Source: Deltaproteobacteria bacterium (GTDB lineage: Bacteria; Desulfobacterota; Syntrophia; Syntrophales; Smithellaceae). Taken from it: DNA of 40,077 nt. Below the pieces are notes generated by a model that saw only the letters and a program-made list of their open reading frames with translations, made no database searches and was not told where the DNA came from. Positions 26,155 through 33,127 of the stretch are shown piece after piece. Numbering within the stretch: position 1 is the stretch's first letter; every line of letters begins with the position of its first letter. A program made the position numbers and the translations under genes. Location: contig JANYAY010000038.1 in assembly GCA_025361065.1 (NCBI GenBank), positions 1 through 40,077 of the forward strand. Direction: 5' to 3'.

Positions 26155-26955
26155 TCAATTTCTTAATTTAGCATCGTTGGCCAGAAAAATTTTCCACAGG
26201 GCTTTGAACGTTGGATAGTCATGCCCGCCGTCAATTGCATAAATGCGGTCAGGCGGGAGCAGGGCGGCGAGCAATCGCGGGCCGCTCTTATAAAAATCGT
26301 CGGTTCCATAACCCAGATAAACTATTTTGTCCGGATGGTCGGCAATTGCTGTTTTCATCCAGTGCCACAGCATTCTCTGCCAATCTTCTTCGGCGATATA
26401 GGGCCCCGGATCCCACTGTCGCACGCCGCCGGCCGCTTCAATTTCCGCAAGGATTGATTGCGAGCCGAGAAATGGAGCAATCAGGTAAACGCCCGCTATG
26501 TCTTGGGGCCGTTCCATGAAATAAAGCAGCGCTCCCAACCCTCCCATGGAAACGCCGACCAGCCAGATCTTTTCGCTGCCCCTGGCCCGGGCGGGGTCTA
26601 TCACGTCCTCTTTCAGCCGGGCAATCAGGTTGCGGTCGCCGTAGTAGCCAATATGGGCGTTGGGAACGGCTATATCAAAGGGCAAACCGTGCGCCCAGAC
26701 GTCGGCGACCAACCCCTCTTCTTCAAAACTTCGATGACTGCCTCCGAAGCCACGCAGGAAGACTATCAATCGCTGATTTGCTGCCTCCTTGTCGGGGTTC
26801 TTATAGATAAGCACATCCATCGGGGCGGGGGCAAACAGGGCGCAACCCGATAAAAAGGCAACCAGAATTATGGCCGCCAAAGAAGAGCACATCGTTTGCC
26901 TTCTACCGCTTGAGCCTTGCGTGCCGAATTGCCCTTGCCTGCGCGCTGTCGTCAT
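26155..26955 (-). CDS. Lipoprotein alpha/beta hydrolase
   Basis: Serine hydrolase fold with a type II signal: basic N-region, hydrophobic LAAIILVAF, then lipobox LSGC (Cys38). The nucleophile elbow is GVSMGG (Ser136), Asp219 or Asp220 is a candidate acid, and the catalytic His is His245 in GGHDYPTF. RGFGGSHRSFEEEG supplies the oxyanion region. It has 266 residues. The substrate is not deducible; an esterase acting in the periplasm or outer envelope is likely. GAGG lies seven bases before ATG 26955; Met22 is an alternative start but lacks the Arg-rich N-region. Confidence 0.8.
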   Translation of the reverse strand: MTTARRQGQFGTQGSSGRRQTMCSSLAAIILVAFLSGCALFAPAPMDVLIYKNPDKEAANQRLIVFLRGFGGSHRSFEEEGLVADVWAHGLPFDIAVPNAHIGYYGDRNLIARLKEDVIDPARARGSEKIWLVGVSMGGLGALLYFMERPQDIAGVYLIAPFLGSQSILAEIEAAGGVRQWDPGPYIAEEDWQRMLWHWMKTAIADHPDKIVYLGYGTDDFYKSGPRLLAALLPPDRIYAIDGGHDYPTFKALWKIFLANDAKLRN

Positions 26956-27015
26956 CGTGTTGCCTCATATCATCGAAGATTGAGAAAGTGAATAACTCCC
27001 CCGGAGATAGAATAA

Positions 27016-27609
27016 TCAGAGACCAATAATCTCTTTTCTGCGGAAACAATCAAGGGAGTGGTCGTTGACCATGCCTGTCGCCTGCATATGCGCATAACAA
27101 ATGGTTGAGCCCATAAACTTAAAACCTCTTTTTTTGAGGTCTTTGCTCAGGGCGTCCGATTCCGGGCTTGTCGCGGGATAGTCCGAGAATTTTTGGATGT
27201 TGTTGACTATGGGTTTGCCGCCGACAAAACCCCAGATATATTTTGCAAAGCTGCCAAAGGCTTTTTGCACTTCCAGAAACCGGTATGCATTATTGATGGT
27301 TGATTCAATTTTCAGTCTGTTTCTGATGATCCCGGGATTGAGCAATAGTTTTTCAATCCTGGCCTGATCAAATTTAGCAACCTTTTTCGGTTCAAAATTT
27401 TCGAAGGCGATCCGGTAATTCTCTCTCTTTTTTAAAACGGTATACCAGCTCAAACCGGCCTGGGCTGATTCCAGAGACAGAAATTCAAATATCAACCGGT
27501 CGTCATAAACCGGAACACCCCATTCTTTATCGTGATATTCAACGTAATCGGGTTTCGTCCAATCAACCCAGGGGCAACGGCATATTTCATCTTTCTGTTT
27601 TGCTGTCAT
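27016..27609 (-). CDS. tag: DNA-3-methyladenine glycosylase I
   Basis: Base-excision repair glycosylase removing 3-methyladenine. The zinc-binding residues are all visible: Cys12 (RCPWVDW), His26 (YHDKEWG), and His184 and Cys188 (NDHSLDC). FEFLSLESAQAGLSW and IWGFVGG are family blocks. It has 197 residues, normal. GAGG lies upstream of ATG 27609. It appears to be a single-gene unit: a short repeat-free gap precedes it and a family B element with heptamer repeats flanks it. Confidence 0.94.
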   Translation of the reverse strand: MTAKQKDEICRCPWVDWTKPDYVEYHDKEWGVPVYDDRLIFEFLSLESAQAGLSWYTVLKKRENYRIAFENFEPKKVAKFDQARIEKLLLNPGIIRNRLKIESTINNAYRFLEVQKAFGSFAKYIWGFVGGKPIVNNIQKFSDYPATSPESDALSKDLKKRGFKFMGSTICYAHMQATGMVNDHSLDCFRRKEIIGL

Positions 27610-27645
27610 TGATTAATAGCCTCGCGTTATCCCTTTCGCCTTTAT

Positions 27646-27671
27646 CCTTGCGCCTTTAGTTTTTAGCCTTC
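27646..27671. repeat. Degenerate heptamer repeats
   Basis: Tandem CCTTTAGC/CCTTCAC-like units. The same motif is richer at 28738 and recurs at 27856 and 34317. Confidence 0.45.
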
Positions 27672-27850
27672 ACCGGCATACGAGACTGTGTCGCAATAGA
27701 AATAGTTCTATCAACAGCGTCATTCCGATTAATACCCTAAATGGCACGCGAATCGGCATCCAGAACATACTGATAATACTGGATTCCGGGTCGCGCTTCG
27801 CTTGCCCGGAATGACCATAAAGTAATTGCGACACAGTCTCATACGCCGGT
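27672..27850. repeat. Family B MITE-like element, complete copy
   Basis: The 26-bp terminal inverted repeats match at 24 positions. Left (27672-27697): ACCGGC, four bases, then GAGACTGTGTCGCAAT. Right (27825-27850): ATTGCGACACAGTCTC, four bases, then GCCGGT. The inside holds GTCATTCCGATT ... AATCGGCATCCAG and ATACTGGATTCCGGG ... CCCGGAATGAC hairpins. About 179 bp with no ORF. Partial copies lie at 13401, 22557, 34223 and 38833. Confidence 0.8.
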
Positions 27851-27860
27851 CTTCGAGTCC

Positions 27861-28703
27861 TCAGCCCTCAGTCTTCAGCCTTCCCGGGCATGATTCGATA
27901 TCGGGGAAAACGGGCTTTTGTTTGGAGAGAAAAGCCTTAATGCCGTGTATGCATTCACCCGAAACAATAAGCGATACCGCCTGCTCGCGCTCCAGGTCGA
28001 GGGCGGCGTGCATGGGCAGTTCCGCGGCTTTTCTGATCACCGCCAGGGCATGGCGCACGGCACGGGGACCATTTTGGGCGATGGTCTTTGCAATTTCCAG
28101 AGCCTCCGCCAGAGCCATGTCCGGTGCGCTGACCCGGTTGGTAAGACCAAGGTCGAGAGCCTCTTCGGCACCGACCTTGCGGCCCGTTAAGATCATGTCC
28201 GCCGCCCGCGAGGCGCCAATGAGCCTGGTGAGACCGGGACCACCGCCCCAGTCAGGTATGAGTCCCAGCCGCACTTCAGAAAAGCAGAAAGCAGCCGCCG
28301 GATCCATTACGCGCAAGTCGCAGCGCGAGGCCAGTTCCGCCCCGCCGCCATAGGCATCGCCGTTGACGGCTGCAATTACCGGCACAGGCAGGCTGACCAG
28401 ACTATCGACTGCTTCCTGCAGGCGGCGGATCAACGCCTCGACCGGCGTGCGCTCCCGCCTCTCCACCGCACCAATCAGGCCGCCGACCAGGGGATTGTCG
28501 GGATTGACGTCAAACCCCGCGCAGAAAGCGTTCCCTGCGCCGGTGACCACTACAACACGCGGGGTTTGCGCTTGCAGTTCTCCGACAACCCGCTCCAGCC
28601 CTGCCCACATGTTTTCATCGAAGGCGTTTTTGCGCCCGGGCCTGTTAAATGTGACGATGGCTATATGATCTTTCCGTTCAAGAAAGACGTCATTTTCCTG
28701 CAT
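27861..28703 (-). CDS. Enoyl-CoA hydratase/isomerase family protein
   Basis: Crotonase fold acting on acyl-CoA thioesters. The oxyanion hole and first catalytic Glu are in GDAYGGGAELASRCDL; the second acidic position is in FSEVRLGLIPDWGGG. Hydratase, isomerase and other activities share these residues, so the exact reaction is open. It has 280 residues. GGAG eight bases before ATG 28703 supports the start. The next gene upstream (right) is the flavodoxin, separated by heptamer repeats, so cotranscription is uncertain. Confidence 0.88.
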   Translation of the reverse strand: MQENDVFLERKDHIAIVTFNRPGRKNAFDENMWAGLERVVGELQAQTPRVVVVTGAGNAFCAGFDVNPDNPLVGGLIGAVERRERTPVEALIRRLQEAVDSLVSLPVPVIAAVNGDAYGGGAELASRCDLRVMDPAAAFCFSEVRLGLIPDWGGGPGLTRLIGASRAADMILTGRKVGAEEALDLGLTNRVSAPDMALAEALEIAKTIAQNGPRAVRHALAVIRKAAELPMHAALDLEREQAVSLIVSGECIHGIKAFLSKQKPVFPDIESCPGRLKTEG

Positions 28704-28737
28704 AATTTATTCTCCTGCCGGCAATCTTTCGTAAGCC

Positions 28738-28792
28738 TTGTGCCTTTAGCCTTGATCCTTGACCCTTCAGCCTTCAGTCTTCAGCCTTTATA
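28738..28792. repeat. Tandem heptamer repeat tract
   Basis: About seven imperfect units of GCCTTTA / CCTTGAT / CCTTCAG. It lies between the flavodoxin and enoyl-CoA hydratase genes. Such tracts are length-variable in bacterial genomes. Confidence 0.65.
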
Positions 28793-29248
28793 TTAATATA
28801 TTCCCATCTCGCACCCTCCGGCCAATGTTCCGCCCAGTTCACGGCACTGTTCGAGGATTTCTGCGGTGATTTTGCCTTTGGCGATGACAGGGGTGAAAAC
28901 ATTTTTGAATTTGTAGCCCAGGGCGATGCGCTCGATCGCGCGCAGTGCACCTGTGCCGTCATTGCCCGCGCTGATGAAGACGACGTAAGGCTTGCGAAAG
29001 ACTTTATCCTGCGCGTCATTGTAAGTACGGTCAAAAAAATCCTTGATCATCCCGGACATGTAGCCGAAATTCTCCGGCGTGCCGATGGCCAGACCGTTGC
29101 AGTCGAGCAGATCATCGAGTGTTGCCTCACAGGCTTTCTTCAAAATGACTTCCGTGTGTTCAATGGTCTTCGCGCCTGCGGCGACGGCCTGGGCCATTTG
29201 CTGCGTGTGGCCGGTCTGGGAATGATAGATGATAAGTATTTTTGTCAT
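28793..29248 (-). CDS. Flavodoxin/NADPH-dependent FMN reductase-like protein
   Basis: A 151-residue flavodoxin fold. The FMN phosphate loop is IIYHSQTGHTQQMA (residues 6-19), followed by GTPENFGYMSGMIKDFFDR and FISAGNDGTGALRAI. It is probably an electron carrier or quinone/FMN reductase. ATG 29248 has a weak ribosome site. A decayed copy of its first codons plus about 130 bp of leader lies at 34035-34192, next to a ferredoxin-like gene, suggesting the two once stood together. Confidence 0.85.
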   Translation of the reverse strand: MTKILIIYHSQTGHTQQMAQAVAAGAKTIEHTEVILKKACEATLDDLLDCNGLAIGTPENFGYMSGMIKDFFDRTYNDAQDKVFRKPYVVFISAGNDGTGALRAIERIALGYKFKNVFTPVIAKGKITAEILEQCRELGGTLAGGCEMGIY

Positions 29249-29380
29249 ATAATTACCGGCGGTTTTTTATCGGGGCCTTTTTCTAAAAAGCTTTTCCTGG
29301 TAATAATGCCATGAAAAAGATGCCCGAATATACTCTCAATTTACCCTGTATGCAACACTCTTTCGTCAGCCGTCAAATAT
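29249..29380 (-). repeat. Flavodoxin leader, duplicated at 34062
   Basis: The segment from the flavodoxin start to about 29380 is about 80-90% alike to 34062-34192 (shared GATGCCCGAATATACTCTCA, TTTCGTCAGCCGTCAAATA). An inverted repeat, TGTATGCAA (29347-29355) and TTGCATACA (29380-29388), brackets the conserved TTTCGTCAGCCG; it could be an operator. The right arm is missing in the other copy. Confidence 0.65.
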
Positions 29381-29479
29381 TGCATACAGTATTCAGGCCG
29401 AAGTTATGTGAAGCAGAAATAATCAGTGGCCGGCAATTGCCGGTAATTCTTCCGGCAATAAAACATCAGCAAAAACGGA

Positions 29480-29508
29480 TTGACAGGAAATAAAGCTTGT
29501 GCTTTTAT
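29480..29508 (+). promoter_or_regulatory. Strong predicted sigma-70 promoter
   Basis: Perfect TTGACA (29480-29485), exactly 17-bp spacer, TGC extended -10 element and TTTTAT (29503-29508). Expected start is about 29515. It drives the short unit ending at the terminator at 29688. Confidence 0.7.
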
Positions 29509-29538
29509 GGCACCAGTAGAGTAGTAAAAGGAAAGTTG

Positions 29539-29634
29539 ATGAACGTCCTCCCGGATACTAAAAAGACAGTTGGTAAGAAACAGGGGATAAAGCGGTTGGG
29601 GCTACCCATTGCTTTGAGGACGTTCGTTTTGTGA
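29539..29634 (+). CDS. Candidate 31-residue leader peptide or small protein ahead of dapA
   Basis: ATG at 29539 with AAAGGAAA seven bases upstream; the ORF starts MNVLPDTKKTVGKKQGIKR and ends TFVL before TGA. It carries five lysines, two pairs among them. It sits between a strong promoter and an intrinsic terminator. The RNA also folds: GAACGTCCTC (29541-29550) pairs perfectly with GAGGACGTTC (29616-29625), so the region could equally be a structured RNA of about 175 nt with an incidental ORF. I know of no family it matches. Confidence 0.5.
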   Translation: MNVLPDTKKTVGKKQGIKRLGLPIALRTFVL

Positions 29635-29688
29635 TCACCGACATATAGTTTTCTTCAAAGCCATGGGTAAACCCCATGGCTTTTTTTT
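29602..29688 (+). terminator. Intrinsic terminator with possible antiterminator
   Basis: Perfect 11-bp stem AAAGCCATGGG (29657-29667) with CCCATGGCTTT (29673-29683) and eight T from 29681. The upstream segment TACCCATTGCTTTG (29602-29615) matches the complement of CAAAGCCATGGGTA (29656-29669) at 13 of 14 positions and would abolish the terminator. Terminator certain; switching inferred. Confidence 0.8.
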
Positions 29689-29715
29689 GCCCGGAGAGGA
29701 CATTTATCGGGATTA

Positions 29716-29852
29716 TTACCAAATTGCATTCAAAAGATAACGCGGCGGCAAGGAGGAGGCTCCGCAGGCGTATTTTACATACGTTGAGGAAGCCGACGAC
29801 GCAGCTAACAAAGTTAGCTAAAGAATGCGACTTGGTACAACAACGATTCAGC
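29716..29852 (+). repeat. Family C element between terminator and dapA
   Basis: The left end TTACCAAATTGCATTC and right end GAATGCGACTTGGTA are near-perfect inverted repeats. Inside: GGCGGCAAGGAGGAGGC, the palindrome CGTATTTTACATACG, and AGCTAACAAAGTTAGCT near the right end. The dapA ribosome site follows about 10 bases after the element. No ORF. Confidence 0.75.
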
Positions 29853-29876
29853 TAACAGCAACAGTAAGGAGAACCT

Positions 29877-30794
29877 ATGCAAACACAATCCTGGGCCGGA
29901 TGTCATGTGCCCATTATAACCCCATTTAAAGACGATTATTCCATAGACGAGGCGGGACTTCGTCAGCTGGTCAATTATTATATCGAAGACGTGAAGTGCG
30001 ACGGCATTATCCCCTGCGGGACGACGGGGGAATCCCCGACCCTGGATCATGCTGAGCATACCAGGGTCATTAAAATCGTGATCGACGAAGTCGGAGGCCG
30101 TGTGCCGGTGATGGCCGGCACAGGCTCGAACAGCACCAAAGAGGCAATCGAGCTGACCAAACAGGCTGCGGATATGGGCGTTGCGGCAAGCCTGCAAGTC
30201 TGCCCCTATTATAACAGACCTTCACAGGACGGTCTCATGAAACATTTCGCAACGATTGCCGAAGCGACAAAGCTGCCGCTTTTCATCTATAATATTCCCT
30301 CGCGAACAGGAAGGCTCATTGAGGCCAAAACGATGATTGCCCTCTCCAAAATAGACTCTATCATCGGAATGAAAGATGCCTGCGGGGATTTGATGGTCAC
30401 GATGGAGATCATCCGGGCCACCCGGGATAGCGCAAAGAAGTTTTATGTCCTCTGCGGAGAAGATGCTTTAACTTTCCCGATGATGGCTTTAGGCGCCGAC
30501 GGCGGGATATTGGCCGTGTCCCATGTTGTCGGAAAACAATACCGGGAGATGGTTCATCTTTATCTTACCGGGGAAATTAACGCCGCCCGGGAAATTCATT
30601 TTAAGACACTGCCCTTGGTGCAGGCGCTGTTTATCGAAACCAATCCCGTTCCGGTCAAGGAAGCCATGGCGATGATGGGGTTGCCTGCGGGGAAGGTGCG
30701 GCTGCCCCTGGTCCCCTTAAGGCCGGAGAACCGCGAGGTGTTGCACAAGGCTTTGCAGCAGTTCGGTCTGCTTAGCAGTCAGAAACTTTGCTGA
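29877..30794 (+). CDS. dapA: Dihydrodipicolinate synthase family protein (DapA-like)
   Basis: Class I aldolase condensing pyruvate with aspartate semialdehyde in lysine/diaminopimelate synthesis. Schiff-base Lys166 in IGMKDACGD, Tyr112 in PYYNRPS, Arg143 in NIPSRTG and the Thr49-Thr50 pair in GTTGES are the standard DapA set; Arg143 favours DapA over sialate or KDG aldolase relatives. It has 305 residues, slightly longer than normal. AAGGAGA lies five bases before ATG 29877. No dapB neighbour is present. A promoter, short Lys-containing ORF and terminator unit lies about 190 bp upstream. Confidence 0.87.
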   Translation: MQTQSWAGCHVPIITPFKDDYSIDEAGLRQLVNYYIEDVKCDGIIPCGTTGESPTLDHAEHTRVIKIVIDEVGGRVPVMAGTGSNSTKEAIELTKQAADMGVAASLQVCPYYNRPSQDGLMKHFATIAEATKLPLFIYNIPSRTGRLIEAKTMIALSKIDSIIGMKDACGDLMVTMEIIRATRDSAKKFYVLCGEDALTFPMMALGADGGILAVSHVVGKQYREMVHLYLTGEINAAREIHFKTLPLVQALFIETNPVPVKEAMAMMGLPAGKVRLPLVPLRPENREVLHKALQQFGLLSSQKLC

Positions 30795-30831
30795 TCTGGT
30801 GAGCCGCCTTGTTTGAAGACGGTGAGGGGGC

Positions 30832-30932
30832 TTAATCCCGCTGCTGCGGGACGAGCGTTAATTCTCCGCAGCTTGCTGCGATATAATGACGTTCATTTCA
30901 TACCTCGACAGCTTGCTGCGTTGTGGTTGATT
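30832..30932 (+). repeat. Family A palindromic element, full copy
   Basis: AATCCCGCTGCTGCGGGACG, AGCGTTAATTCT, arm CCGCAGCTTGCTGCG, block ATAATGACGTTCATTTCAT, arm CAGCTTGCTGCG, end GTGGTTGATT. GCTGCGG/CCGCAGC type; the best-preserved copy of that type. Confidence 0.85.
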
Positions 30933-31017
30933 ATGCTCTTTCCCCAAAGAATCAAACCGGGCGACCATATCATAAGTCGTCGTGGAAAGAGATGCTGTCC
31001 CCGTTATTCCATATCTA

Positions 31018-31053
31018 CGGCGGTTGAGGAATTGATCTTCAATCGCCGTTTTT
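31018..31053 (+). terminator. Intrinsic terminator, probably for dapA
   Basis: CGGCGGTTGA (31018-31027) pairs with TCAATCGCCG (31039-31048), one G-U pair, followed by TTTTT. It lies about 225 bases after the dapA stop, past a family A element. Confidence 0.6.
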
Positions 31054-31067
31054 CCAATTACCTGCCT

Positions 31068-31094
31068 TTTATGATCCCAGCAGTATTCCGGTTG
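31068..31094 (-). pseudogene. Fragment of the ferredoxin-like gene 3' end
   Basis: TTTATGATCCCAGCAGTATT plus CCGGTTG is identical to the last 27 bases at the end of the ferredoxin-like gene (33127-33153): the final codons for TGILLGS and the stop. Similarity stops abruptly on both sides. A remnant of a duplicated or deleted gene. Confidence 0.55.
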
Positions 31095-31159
31095 CGCTTT
31101 TTGTTCTTTCCCGTTGCTCGTCAACGGCAAACTGTGAATTGCAAGCCGTAAAGCGTTTT

Positions 31160-31262
31160 TTAATCCCGCTCACGCGGGACGAGCGTTAATTCTCGTGAGC
31201 TCGCTCGCGATATAATGACGTTCATTTCATACCTCGACAGCGAGCCCGCGAGATGGTTGATT
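31160..31262 (+). repeat. Family A palindromic element, full copy
   Basis: AATCCCGCTCACGCGGGACG, AGCGTTAATTCT, arm CGTGAGCTCGCTCGCG, block ATAATGACGTTCATTTCAT, arm CAGCGAGCCCGCGAG, end ATGGTTGATT. TCAC-loop type. It points toward the oxidoreductase gene and ends about 100 bp before it. Confidence 0.85.
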
Positions 31263-31363
31263 AAGGCAAATTGGCATCGATCCCGGAAACTGCCTGCCAC
31301 TACCTTGACAAACAGTCCCGATTTGTGCAATTATTCGTCCAAACTTTTCGAGGGAGGTACCTG

Positions 31364-32995
31364 ATGAATCGCAAGCATACACCGATAAAATACTTTGTGC
31401 TGATTCTCCTCATGGCCTTTCTGGCCTTCAGTATCGGCGGCTGCACGACAAAAAATCTGCCAACTCAGAAAACAGATTATGATGTTATTATTATCGGCGC
31501 CGGAATGGGCGGGCTTTCTGCAGCAGCGCATCTGGCCCTGAAAGGTCAAAAGGTGCTGGTTCTGGAAAAACACGACCGCGTAGGCGGCAGCACGTCGAGC
31601 TTCCAGCGCGGAGAGTTCACATTCGATACAGCCCTCCATGAAATGGCCGGCGGCGGTCCCGGCAAGCTTGACCGCGGCCTGTTCCAGCTCCTCAAGGCCA
31701 CCGGTGTGGACAAGAAGATAGAACTTTACGAAGTCCCGGATTTTTACCGCGCAGTTTTCCCCGGTGTGGACATTACCCTGCCTCCAAACTGGGAGGGATT
31801 TAAAAAAGAACTGAAGAAAAAATGGCCCGAAGAAGCAGAAGGCATAGACAATCTCCATAAACTCTGCGCTGCTCTGTTCGGAGATCTGATGGAGCTCAAA
31901 GACCTCTTCCGCTACGGTGCTGTGCGCGGGACATTCACGAAGATTATGGTGCCGCTGAGGCAGAACACTTTTTATACATGGAAGGACCGGACGGTAAAAG
32001 ACCTCCTGGATCTTTGTTTTAAAAACGAGGATCTTAAAGCGGTGGTTTCCCAGCTCTGGGTATATTACGGTGTACCCGTCGAAAAACAATCAGCGCTGAT
32101 CTTCATGGCGGCAACAGAGAGCTATTTGAGCGACGGCGCCTGGCACGTGAAGGGCACATCGCAGGCGCTTGCCGAGGGCTATGCCACACGCATCCGGGAA
32201 CTGGGCGGAACTGTAAAAACCCATACGCTCGTCACAAAAATCATTATGGAAAACGGCATGGCGACCGGTGTCCGGACGGCAACCGGCCAGAAATATACCG
32301 CCCGTTATATCGTTGCCAATACTGACCCCTACCAGTTGGCCTATAAACTGATCGGCAAGGATAACATGCCCGAGGCCTATATCAAAAAACTGGAATCCAT
32401 GAAGCCGGGCAATTCCCTGTTCGGGGTCTATCTTGGTCTGGGTGTTGACCTCAAAGCGCGCGGTTTTCGCGATACCGAAATTTTCTTCAATACTTACCGC
32501 GACAGTACAAAGAATTACAAAGCCATGATGACAGGCGACTTCGGGAAGGGTGCTGTATCCATCACCGTCTACTCCAACCTGGTCGACCCCATTTACGCAC
32601 CCAAAGGCAAATCAGTAGTTAAACTCGATGCCTACTCCGACATCTCCGTCTGGCCCAAGGATCGCGCGGCCTATCTCAAACTGAAGGAACAAAAAATGGA
32701 CGAACTCATCGCCCTCGCGTCCAATGTAATCCCCGAGCTCAAGGACCCGAAGAACATAATTGTTAAGGAGGGCTACACACCGAAGACGATCCAGGACTAT
32801 ACCCTGAATAAGGGTGGCATCGTTTACGGCTTCGAGATTACACCGGATCAATGGGAAAAAATGCCCAACACGACGCCCATTGACAACGTATTCATCACCA
32901 GCAACTGGACACAGGCCTGGCACGGCGTAGGATCATGCCAGGTCAACGGCTGGCGCGCCGCCCGCCTTATCCTCGACAAAGAAGAGATCGAATGA
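31364..32995 (+). CDS. Lipoprotein FAD-dependent oxidoreductase (phytoene desaturase/CRTISO family)
   Basis: A 543-residue flavoprotein. A signal peptide (NRKHTPIKYFVLILLMAFLAF) ends at lipobox IGGC (Cys27), implying export and lipid anchoring. The FAD fold follows: DVIIIGAGMGGLSAAAHLA, LEKHDRVGGSTSSF, and the late VFITSNWTQAWHGVGSC region. The family includes carotenoid desaturases, isomerases and retinol saturases; the substrate is unknown, and no carotenoid gene is nearby. GGAGG six bases before ATG 31364 sets the start rather than the longer open frame. An exported member of this family is unusual, since FAD must be loaded before or after export. Confidence 0.84.
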   Translation: MNRKHTPIKYFVLILLMAFLAFSIGGCTTKNLPTQKTDYDVIIIGAGMGGLSAAAHLALKGQKVLVLEKHDRVGGSTSSFQRGEFTFDTALHEMAGGGPGKLDRGLFQLLKATGVDKKIELYEVPDFYRAVFPGVDITLPPNWEGFKKELKKKWPEEAEGIDNLHKLCAALFGDLMELKDLFRYGAVRGTFTKIMVPLRQNTFYTWKDRTVKDLLDLCFKNEDLKAVVSQLWVYYGVPVEKQSALIFMAATESYLSDGAWHVKGTSQALAEGYATRIRELGGTVKTHTLVTKIIMENGMATGVRTATGQKYTARYIVANTDPYQLAYKLIGKDNMPEAYIKKLESMKPGNSLFGVYLGLGVDLKARGFRDTEIFFNTYRDSTKNYKAMMTGDFGKGAVSITVYSNLVDPIYAPKGKSVVKLDAYSDISVWPKDRAAYLKLKEQKMDELIALASNVIPELKDPKNIIVKEGYTPKTIQDYTLNKGGIVYGFEITPDQWEKMPNTTPIDNVFITSNWTQAWHGVGSCQVNGWRAARLILDKEEIE

Positions 32996-33004
32996 TACCG
33001 GGCA

Positions 33005-33060
33005 GAATTCTTTGGCTAACTTTGTTGGCTGTGTTATCCTTTGAATGCAACCTGGTATAA
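33005..33060 (-). repeat. Family C solo-end copy
   Basis: The minus strand reads GCATTCAAAGGATAACACAG then CCAACAAAGTTAGCCAAAGAATTC: left and right ends of the 29716 element joined with the middle deleted. It lies just after the oxidoreductase stop. Confidence 0.7.
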
Positions 33061-33068
33061 CAAAGATC

Positions 33069-33122
33069 ACAGCGGGGCCGATGCTATTCGACTCCGCTGT
33101 TCCTATTTATTTCTATTTATTT
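33069..33122. terminator. Possible terminator between convergent genes
   Basis: ACAGCGG (33069-33075) pairs with CCGCTGT (33094-33100), followed by a T-rich but interrupted tract. It separates the oxidoreductase and the convergent ferredoxin-like gene. Confidence 0.4.
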
Positions 33123-33127
33123 TTCCT

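Larger units (their letters stand above)
30795..31363. other. Repeat-filled gap between dapA and the FAD oxidoreductase gene
   Basis: Holds two same-direction family A elements (30832-30932, 31160-31262), the terminator at 31018-31053 and a 27-base copy of the ferredoxin gene 3' end (31068-31094). CTCTTTCC/GGAAAGAG at about 30935-30990 is a further inverted pair. Short open frames here show no protein-like composition. Confidence 0.6.

Noticed and set aside
29515-29690. Known RNA such as 6S RNA, lysine riboswitch, c-di-GMP riboswitch or SRP RNA
   Set aside because: The length would fit 6S RNA, but I could not find the conserved sequence blocks of any of these families, so it is left unnamed.
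30813-31151. 112-codon plus-strand frame between dapA and the oxidoreductase gene
   Set aside because: It runs through a family A repeat, a terminator and a gene fragment, so it is not a real gene.
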